Shown: positions 5,377 to 10,557 of the stretch, piece by piece
Layout: each line of letters starts with the position of its first letter
Position numbering within the stretch: the first letter of the stretch is position 1
NCBI GenBank assembly: GCA_946480535.1
Contig: CAMLKA010000034.1
Location: forward strand, 1-10,557
DNA from: an uncultured Candidatus Saccharibacteria bacterium
GTDB lineage: Bacteria; Patescibacteria; Saccharimonadia; Saccharimonadales; UBA1547
Direction of reading: 5' to 3'
DNA length: 10,557 bases
The notes under the pieces: generated by a model
The model's database searches: none
Seen by the model: the letters and a program-made list of their open reading frames with translations, nothing else
Told to the model about the DNA's origin: nothing
Translations under genes and position numbers: made by a program

Positions 5377-6223
5377 TTGGCAGTTTGAAGCAATTGGCAC
5401 GCAGTGGGAAATTGTTTCGAGTGACGCGCTGACGGAACGTGTAAGACAGGGCGTTCTTGAGCTTATTGAGAAGTTTGACATGGCGTATTCGCGCTTTCGC
5501 TCCGATTCGCTCGTTTCGAAGTTAGCAAATGAGGGTGGCACTGTGCTGTTTCCGGAAAGTGCCGCAAAAATCTTTGCCGTTTACGATGACCTATTTCGTT
5601 TAACAGATGCTAAAGTTACCCCTTTGGTTGGCGATGCGCTCGTAGCGGCAGGGTACGACCAGGCATATTCCTTAAAACCACAAGCAGCCCCTGCGTCGAC
5701 GCTGAACTACGAAGAGGCCGTTGTGCGAAAGGGCAGAGAAGTGACCGTGACACAGCCCACCTGGATTGATATTGGCGCCGTGGGAAAGGGATACCTTGTT
5801 GATGAGGTGACGGAGTTTCTTGTACATTCCGGTCATACGGATTTTGTGGTTGATGCGAGTGGGGATATGCGCGTTGTCGGTGAGCGGCGCGAAAAGGTAG
5901 GGCTTGAAAATCCTCATGATTTAACTGAGGTAATTGGCGCTGTTGAAGTTACAAATGCTGCGTTGTGCGCGTCGGCAATTAATAGGCGAGCATGGGGAGA
6001 TTGGCATCATGTTATCGACCCAACGACCAGTCTTCCGACCAAAGATGTTGTGGCGACGTGGGTGATAGCCGATTCGGCAATGATTGCCGATGGGCTTGCC
6101 ACTTCCCTTTTCTTTACCGACCCAAAAAAGCTTGCATCAACGTATAATTATGAATATATACGATTGAATGCAGACGGCAGCGTTGAATATTCGGAGTATT
6201 TTGCTAAAGGAGTGTTTTTGTGA
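5336..6223 (+). CDS. apbE: ApbE family FAD:protein FMN transferase
   Basis: A 295-residue ApbE-type enzyme, which splits FAD and attaches FMN through a phosphoester to Thr or Ser of target proteins. Signatures in order: YSRFRSDS (51-58), DIGAVGKGY (145-153), DASGD (173-177), HHVIDP (224-229) and ADGLATSLF (251-259), the last giving the usual metal ligands D252 and T256. There is no signal peptide or lipobox, unlike exported ApbE proteins, and an in-frame TGA at 5318-5320 rules out an N-terminal extension. The first ATG (5336) overlaps the FMN-binding gene by 41 nt; ATG 5348 is an alternative. The TGA stop overlaps the GTG start of the next gene, implying translational coupling. Its substrates are most likely its two operon partners. 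Confidence 0.92.
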   Translation: MKRSMKSETTPALNWQFEAIGTQWEIVSSDALTERVRQGVLELIEKFDMAYSRFRSDSLVSKLANEGGTVLFPESAAKIFAVYDDLFRLTDAKVTPLVGDALVAAGYDQAYSLKPQAAPASTLNYEEAVVRKGREVTVTQPTWIDIGAVGKGYLVDEVTEFLVHSGHTDFVVDASGDMRVVGERREKVGLENPHDLTEVIGAVEVTNAALCASAINRRAWGDWHHVIDPTTSLPTKDVVATWVIADSAMIADGLATSLFFTDPKKLASTYNYEYIRLNADGSVEYSEYFAKGVFL

Positions 6224-7728
6224 AGTTTTTAGAGTTTATCAATCAGCTTGCGCGGCCAATTTCAATGTACAAAGGGTTACTGCTTGGGCTTAGCGGCATA
6301 TGGCTCGTAGCACTTCTTTTGTCTTTTGCGGGGTCGCTGAGTTTCTCGCCTATTGCGCTCGTCGCAAGCTCAGTCGTGTTGATTGCCTCAACGGCACTTG
6401 CAAGCCTCTTGTGTGGATGGCTTTTTGGGGTAAAGTCGCAGCTCGACTCATCATTTATCACGGGGCTGATTCTTGTATTTATTTTCACGCCAACCGCTGA
6501 CGCCTCGCTACTTATTATGCTCGCGTTTGTCGGCCTTGTTGCTGGTGTTTCAAAATATGTCGTTACTTTCCGTGGGCGCCATATCTTTAACCCAGCTGCG
6601 TTTGCGGCGGTTGTCATTGGACTTACGGGTCTTGGTGCGGCTTCATGGTGGGTCGCAACCCCAGCTCTCACGCCAATAGTTTTCCTGGTGGGGTTGATAG
6701 CGGTATATCAAAGTAAGCGGTACGTTGTACCCGGAATATTTCTTGCCATAACAATTCCTGTACTGCTTATTCAGTTCCTTGCCTATGGTGCGACATTCGA
6801 GCAAAGCCTCTGGTTGCTTATGTCATGGCCAATCTTATTCCTTGCGGGTATTATGCTCACTGAGCCGCTGACATTACCTCCGCGTAAGTGGCAAATGTGT
6901 ATTGTTGCGGCGGTTGTTGCGGTCGCCTTTTTGATACCCCTCAAGGTTGGATCATTCCAGATGACGCCTGCACTCGCTCTTCTTATCGGCAACATTGTAG
7001 CGGCGATATTTGCTGCTCGCCAGGCAATCACCTTGGTGTTGAAAAAGCGCACCGCACTTACTCCAACCACCGACGAGTTTATATTTGAAACAAGTGTACC
7101 GCTTCATTACGAACCCGGCCAGTATATGGAAGTGATGCTCCCTCACAAGCGGATGGATTTCCGAGGAGCTCGCCGACGCTTTAGTCTTACGGCAGTGCCT
7201 GGTACAAAACAGGCCTCGTTTGGCATTAAGTTTTATGAACCATCGAGCAGTTTCAAGCGTACGTTGAAGGCTTTGGGTGAAGGGGCGTCAATGCGCGCGG
7301 TGAATGTAGAGGGTGACTTTGTCCTTCCTCGTGACACAACTCGTCCGCTTCTATTTATCGCAGGAGGTATCGGGATTACTCCATTCATTAGTCACCTTCG
7401 CTCGCTACAATCTGATTCGAAGTCGCGAGATATTGAGCTCATCTATGCAGTGAGCAGCCCTGAGGAAATTGCCTACAAAGACGTATTGGTAAAGTCGGGT
7501 ATTCGCGTGTTGATTGTGTCACCTAAAAAACCAGAGCAACTGCCGAAGCACTGGTCATTTAGTAAGAGCACGCGTATCGACTATGATGCATTTGAGACAC
7601 TCGTGCCAGACACAGCAGAGCGCTGGGCCTATATTTCAGGTCCAACGCCGTTTGTGCAGTATGGCAAGAGTCGTCTTCGCAAGCTCGGCGTAAAGAGCGT
7701 AAAGACCGATTACTTTGCCGGATATTAG
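6220..7728 (+). CDS. NqrB/RnfD-like membrane domain fused to FAD/NAD(P) reductase domain
   Basis: A 502-residue fusion. Residues about 18-270 form eight to ten membrane helices like NqrB/RnfD, with the hallmark HIFNPAAFA (121-129). A YGAT (189-192) resembles the SGAT flavin-attachment site of those subunits. Residues 280-370 are a ferredoxin-reductase-type FAD domain (PGQYMEV at 299-305, RRRFSL at 318-323). Residues 375-502 are the NAD(P) domain (GGIGITP at 382-388, SGPTPF at 473-478, terminal YFAGY). Only two Cys occur (C65, C227), so no iron-sulfur cluster is encoded. The GTG start has AAAGGAG 7 nt upstream and overlaps the apbE stop by 4 nt. Likely role: moving electrons from cytosolic NAD(P)H across the membrane to the FMN-binding partner. 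Whether ions are pumped is unknown; the other Nqr/Rnf subunits are not in the window. Confidence 0.88.
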   Translation: MKFLEFINQLARPISMYKGLLLGLSGIWLVALLLSFAGSLSFSPIALVASSVVLIASTALASLLCGWLFGVKSQLDSSFITGLILVFIFTPTADASLLIMLAFVGLVAGVSKYVVTFRGRHIFNPAAFAAVVIGLTGLGAASWWVATPALTPIVFLVGLIAVYQSKRYVVPGIFLAITIPVLLIQFLAYGATFEQSLWLLMSWPILFLAGIMLTEPLTLPPRKWQMCIVAAVVAVAFLIPLKVGSFQMTPALALLIGNIVAAIFAARQAITLVLKKRTALTPTTDEFIFETSVPLHYEPGQYMEVMLPHKRMDFRGARRRFSLTAVPGTKQASFGIKFYEPSSSFKRTLKALGEGASMRAVNVEGDFVLPRDTTRPLLFIAGGIGITPFISHLRSLQSDSKSRDIELIYAVSSPEEIAYKDVLVKSGIRVLIVSPKKPEQLPKHWSFSKSTRIDYDAFETLVPDTAERWAYISGPTPFVQYGKSRLRKLGVKSVKTDYFAGY

Positions 7729-7733
7729 TGCTA

Positions 7734-9266
7734 TTACTCGGTGATGTCGCGGATAACGGTGATGTTTGCACCAAGGCTGTTAAGGCGCTGCGCGAGATCT
7801 TCGTAGCCACGGTTAATCGAGTAGACGTTACGAAGGATTGAAGTTCCCGGTGCGGCGAGCATACCAAGAAGAATGACGACCGCTGGGCGAAGCGCTGGCG
7901 GGGTGATAATCTCGGCCGGCTTCCATTTCGTAGGGCCTTCAACGTAGAGGCGGTGCGGGTCGACGAGTTCAACCTTGGCATTGAGCTTTGTAAGTTCGGT
8001 CAGGTAGATGGCGCGATTTTCGTATACCCAGTCGTGAATCAGGGTGCGACCCTTGGCGGTAGCGGCGATGAGTGCGAAGAACGGTAAGTTGTCGATGTTT
8101 AGGCCAGGGAATGGCATCGGGTGAATCTTGTCGACAGATGAAACAAGCTCGCTCACCTTTGTGGTGATGTCAACGAGGCGTGTCTTGCCGTTTAGGGCGG
8201 TGTATTCGTCTGAAAGTTCATACTGGAAGCCCATGTTTTCGAGGAATTTGAGGTCGATTTCAAGGAATTCGATTGGGGCGCGTTCAATGGTAATTTCAGA
8301 TTTGGTGACAATTGCAGCGGCGATAAAGCTCATTGCTTCAATCGGGTCTTCGGCAGGTGCATATTCAACATTCTTGTTGATGTCGCGGAGGCCATGCACG
8401 GTGAGGGTGGTGCTGCCGATACCATCGATTTGCACGCCAAGCTTCTCAAGGTAGAAACAGAGGTCTTGTACCATGTAGTTCGGGCTGGCGTTACGGATGG
8501 TTGTAATGCCGTCGTTGAGAGCGGCTGCCATAAGAACGTTTTCCGTTACGGTGTCGCCACGCTCGGAAAGGACAATTGCACGCTCTGGCTTAAGGGTGTC
8601 GATACTTGCCTTGTAGCGACTGGTGGTTGTCTCGACTGTAAGACCGAATGGACGAAGGCCATCGAGGTGCGGTTCGACGGTACGCTCACCAAGGCTACAG
8701 CCACCGGCGAACGGAATTTCAAACGTACGGTACTGGTGGAGCAGTGGGCCGAGGAACATGATGATACTTCGGGTTCGCTTTGCAGCATCAACATCCATCT
8801 CTTCAAGCTTGAGCTTGGCAGGAGGAGTAATTTCAAGGTCATTGCCATTAAACCAGCGAGTCTTTACGCCGATACTATTAAGAACTTCAATAATACGATT
8901 TACCTCTTCAATGCGGGCAACGCTGCGAAGGGTAGTGGTGCCGCGGTTCAGAAGGGAAGCACAAAGGAGTGCAACGGCGGCATTTTTGCTGGTTTTGGTC
9001 ACAATACGACCAGAGAGTTGATGACCACCTTCCACGCGTAGGTTGACCGAACCAGGCTGGTTTACTGAAACAATCTGACTTGAGAGGACGTCGCTAATAC
9101 GTGCGAGCATATCAAGACTGATATTTTGTCCGCCCTTTTCGATGCGGTTAATCGCACTCTGACTTGTACCGAGAGCTTTGGCCAAATCGGTTTGTGTCAT
9201 CCCTCGGGATTGACGTGTTTCTTGAATTAAGGTTCCTATTTTGGTGGCGTAGTTCTTTGAATCCAT
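7734..9266 (-). CDS. murA: XRE-HTH domain fused to UDP-N-acetylglucosamine 1-carboxyvinyltransferase
   Basis: A 510-residue protein. Residues about 8-66 are an XRE/Cro-type helix-turn-helix (MTQTDLAKALGTSQSAINRI at 23-42). Residues 72-510 are MurA, which transfers enolpyruvate from PEP to UDP-GlcNAc in the first committed step of peptidoglycan synthesis. Catalytic residues are present: K94 in SKNAA, C190 in GGCSLGER (the fosfomycin-target Cys), D392 in NIDNLP and R460 in ALRPAVV, so the enzyme should be active. Ordinary MurA is about 420 residues; the extra length is the HTH. The minus-strand promoter (9274-9302) puts transcription at or next to the ATG and no Shine-Dalgarno exists, so the mRNA is probably leaderless. 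Its stop is 5 nt from that of the redox fusion gene, without a visible terminator. Confidence 0.93.
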   Translation of the reverse strand: MDSKNYATKIGTLIQETRQSRGMTQTDLAKALGTSQSAINRIEKGGQNISLDMLARISDVLSSQIVSVNQPGSVNLRVEGGHQLSGRIVTKTSKNAAVALLCASLLNRGTTTLRSVARIEEVNRIIEVLNSIGVKTRWFNGNDLEITPPAKLKLEEMDVDAAKRTRSIIMFLGPLLHQYRTFEIPFAGGCSLGERTVEPHLDGLRPFGLTVETTTSRYKASIDTLKPERAIVLSERGDTVTENVLMAAALNDGITTIRNASPNYMVQDLCFYLEKLGVQIDGIGSTTLTVHGLRDINKNVEYAPAEDPIEAMSFIAAAIVTKSEITIERAPIEFLEIDLKFLENMGFQYELSDEYTALNGKTRLVDITTKVSELVSSVDKIHPMPFPGLNIDNLPFFALIAATAKGRTLIHDWVYENRAIYLTELTKLNAKVELVDPHRLYVEGPTKWKPAEIITPPALRPAVVILLGMLAAPGTSILRNVYSINRGYEDLAQRLNSLGANITVIRDITE

Positions 9267-9273
9267 AAAGATT

Positions 9274-9302
9274 ATGATATGTCATATTTGATATAGAGTC
9301 AA
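9274..9302 (-). promoter_or_regulatory. murA promoter, predicted leaderless
   Basis: On the minus strand TTGACT (9297-9302), a 17-nt spacer and TATCAT (9274-9279) make a near-consensus sigma-70-type promoter. Only 7 nt, AATCTTT, separate the -10 from the ATG at 9266, so transcription should start at or within a base or two of the start codon. Confidence 0.75.
9277..9287. promoter_or_regulatory. Candidate operator palindrome in the murA promoter
   Basis: ATATG-T-CATAT is a perfect 5-bp inverted repeat overlapping the -10 element and spacer. TGATAT also occurs as a direct repeat at 9275-9280 and 9289-9294. Small AT-rich palindromes are common XRE operators. Binding by the HTH of MurA itself is a hypothesis. 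Confidence 0.4.
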
Positions 9303-9317
9303 GTCATCAATCTGTAC

Positions 9318-9337
9318 TATAATGAGGGTAACAGGAG
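9318..9337 (+). promoter_or_regulatory. glyA promoter -10 and ribosome binding site
   Basis: A perfect TATAAT lies at 9318-9323, and AGGAG (9333-9337) lies 5 nt before the ATG at 9343. No -35 is seen at 16-18 nt; TTGATA at 9288 is 24 nt away. A short inverted repeat, TTGAT (9288-9292) and ATCAA (9306-9310), covers the -35 region shared with murA. Confidence 0.55.
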
Positions 9338-9342
9338 AAAAA

Positions 9343-10557
9343 ATGGCAGATACACGACCTATAATTCAACACGATGATGCTGTTGCGAAATTAATCGCTG
9401 GCGAAGAAGCGCGTCAGCGAACAGTGATTGAGCTTATTCCGAGCGAAAATTACGTGAGTGACGATGTTTTAACCGCCCTCGGAAGCGTTTTCACCAATAA
9501 ATACTCTGAAGGCTATCCGGGAAAACGATATTACGGTGGACAAGAGTTTACCGACCCGCTTGAGCAACTTGCAATCGATCGTGCAAAAGAGCTCTTTAGG
9601 GCTGACCATGCGAACATGCAGCCTCACTCTGGCGCGCCAGCAAACGAAGCGGTCTATAGTGCTTGGCTTGAGCCGGGTGACACCGTGCTTGCGATGGATC
9701 TCAGCCATGGCGGCCACTTAACACACGGAGCTCCCGTAACACGAAGTGCAAAGCTCTATAACTTTATTCGTTATAAGATGAAAAATGTTGAAACAGGCGA
9801 GATTGATTACGAAGAACTTCGCCAGCTCGCGCTCGAGCACCAGCCAAAGATTATCCTTGCTGGCTTTAGCGCCTACCCGGGCGAGCTCGATTACAAGAAG
9901 TTTGTTGAGATTGGCAACGAAGTTGGGGCGCTGCTTATGGCCGACATGGCGCACGTGGCTGGTTTGATTGCTGGTGGCGTTGCAGAGAACCCGCTCGATT
10001 ATGGATTCCACGTCATGACGACAACCACCCACAAGACACTCCGTGGTCCTCGTGGTGGCATGATTTTGTCAAAGGGGATTGTCGGTAATCCGTTAAAAGC
10101 GCCCGAAAAGACAATCGAGAACATTCCAACGCTTATTGACCGTGCAGTATTCCCTGGTATGCAGGGTGGTCCGCATATGCACACTATCGCCGCTAAGGCT
10201 GTAACGCTCCATGAGGCCATGCAACCTGAATTTAAGGAATATGCCCAGCAAGTAGTGAAGAACGCTGCTGTGCTTGCTGAGGAGCTCCAGAAGGGCGGTT
10301 TGAAGCTTGTAGGTGGGGGAACAAAGAACCACCTTATTCTTGCGAATGTATATGAAAGTTTTGGTATTGATGGCAAGGAGGCTCAGGAGCGCCTTGAGGC
10401 TGTCGGCATTACACTGAATGCTAATTCGGTGCCTGATGACCCATTACCTCCATTTCGCCCGAGTGGTATTCGCCTTGGAACACCTGCGGTGACGACGCAG
10501 GGGATGAAAGAGGCGGATATGGTCGAGATTGCTGCGAAGATTCTTGAGACACTTCGA
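9343..10557 (+). CDS. glyA: Serine hydroxymethyltransferase (3' end beyond window)
   Basis: An open reading frame of 405 codons that runs off the window edge without a stop. It encodes the PLP enzyme that interconverts serine and glycine with transfer of a one-carbon unit to tetrahydrofolate. Family signatures are clear: IPSENYVS (32-39), NKYSEGYPGKRYYGG (52-66), SGAPAN (96-101), the PLP-site ADMAHVAGLI (200-209, D201 and H204), and TTTTHKTLRGPRGG (226-239) with Schiff-base K231. FRPSGIRLGTPAVTTQG near the end contains the conserved substrate-binding Arg region. Bacterial GlyA is about 410-430 residues, so only the last few residues are missing. It has its own promoter, divergent from murA. 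In a reduced genome it would supply one-carbon units and glycine. Confidence 0.97.
   Translation, partial: MADTRPIIQHDDAVAKLIAGEEARQRTVIELIPSENYVSDDVLTALGSVFTNKYSEGYPGKRYYGGQEFTDPLEQLAIDRAKELFRADHANMQPHSGAPANEAVYSAWLEPGDTVLAMDLSHGGHLTHGAPVTRSAKLYNFIRYKMKNVETGEIDYEELRQLALEHQPKIILAGFSAYPGELDYKKFVEIGNEVGALLMADMAHVAGLIAGGVAENPLDYGFHVMTTTTHKTLRGPRGGMILSKGIVGNPLKAPEKTIENIPTLIDRAVFPGMQGGPHMHTIAAKAVTLHEAMQPEFKEYAQQVVKNAAVLAEELQKGGLKLVGGGTKNHLILANVYESFGIDGKEAQERLEAVGITLNANSVPDDPLPPFRPSGIRLGTPAVTTQGMKEADMVEIAAKILETLR

Noticed and set aside
6221..6232. TGA at the end of apbE as a recoded glycine or tryptophan codon
   Set aside because: The frame reaches TAG three codons later, the ApbE ending is normal, and the GTGA overlap with the next start is a standard coupling arrangement, so TGA is a true stop.
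7700..7745. A terminator at the redox-operon/murA junction
   Set aside because: Only CCGA/TCGG complementarity over about 28 nt is present, with no stable stem or T-tract.
8394..9041. A 215-codon plus-strand open frame inside murA
   Set aside because: It is antisense to a clearly conserved MurA reading frame, has no recognisable domain or ribosome binding site, and its sequence is explained by the codon structure of the opposite strand.
9288..9293. TTGATA as the -35 of glyA
   Set aside because: It is 24 nt from the TATAAT at 9318, too far for a sigma-70-type promoter.
1..10557. Mobile elements, CRISPR arrays, attachment sites
   Set aside because: No transposase or integrase reading frame, terminal inverted repeats, regularly spaced repeats or tRNA-end duplication were seen.

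Overview
The window is a compact, gene-dense bacterial segment of moderate GC content. It holds 13 complete protein genes (the first may extend upstream of the window), one partial gene at the right edge and one tRNA. TAA, TAG and TGA all act as stops, so the standard bacterial code applies. No insertion sequence, phage gene, CRISPR array or rRNA is visible. The many small membrane proteins, the very short gaps, an XRE-HTH domain fused to MurA and a reduced flavin redox operon resemble Candidatus Saccharibacteria (TM7) or a related Patescibacteria genome. That placement is an inference from gene content, roughly 60 % confidence; no phylogenetic marker was compared.

Left part (1-2456). A tail-anchored hypothetical protein is followed by a MazG-like nucleotide pyrophosphohydrolase (+). 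It converges with a cupin gene (-). The cupin promoter diverges from the promoter of tRNA-Arg(UCU), which is followed by a Nudix hydrolase (+). The Nudix gene converges with a gene (-) for a membrane-anchored protein with a long Pro/Thr/Ser/Ala/Glu-rich tail.

Middle (2457-4878). An extended -10 promoter drives a three-gene unit: a YggT-family membrane protein, an HD-domain phosphohydrolase and a nucleotidyltransferase-like protein. It ends in a terminator whose 5' stem arm is the last codons of the third gene. Two small genes then diverge: a single-pass membrane protein (-) and a basic 68-residue protein (+). The latter ends in two abutting hairpins, the second a strong intrinsic terminator.

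Right-middle (4879-7728). Three overlapping genes form a flavin redox operon: a membrane-anchored FMN-binding domain protein, ApbE (FAD:protein FMN transferase), and one polypeptide joining an NqrB/RnfD-like membrane domain to a ferredoxin-reductase-like FAD/NAD(P) module. The most economical reading is a minimal conduit moving electrons from cytosolic NAD(P)H through the membrane to an external flavin domain. Both candidate flavin-attachment motifs are non-canonical, and ApbE has no signal peptide.

Right end (7734-10557). murA (-) carries an N-terminal XRE-type helix-turn-helix. Its promoter is close to consensus and should give a leaderless mRNA, with a small palindrome at the -10 that could be the HTH operator. 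Divergent to it is glyA (serine hydroxymethyltransferase), cut by the window edge a few residues before its expected end.
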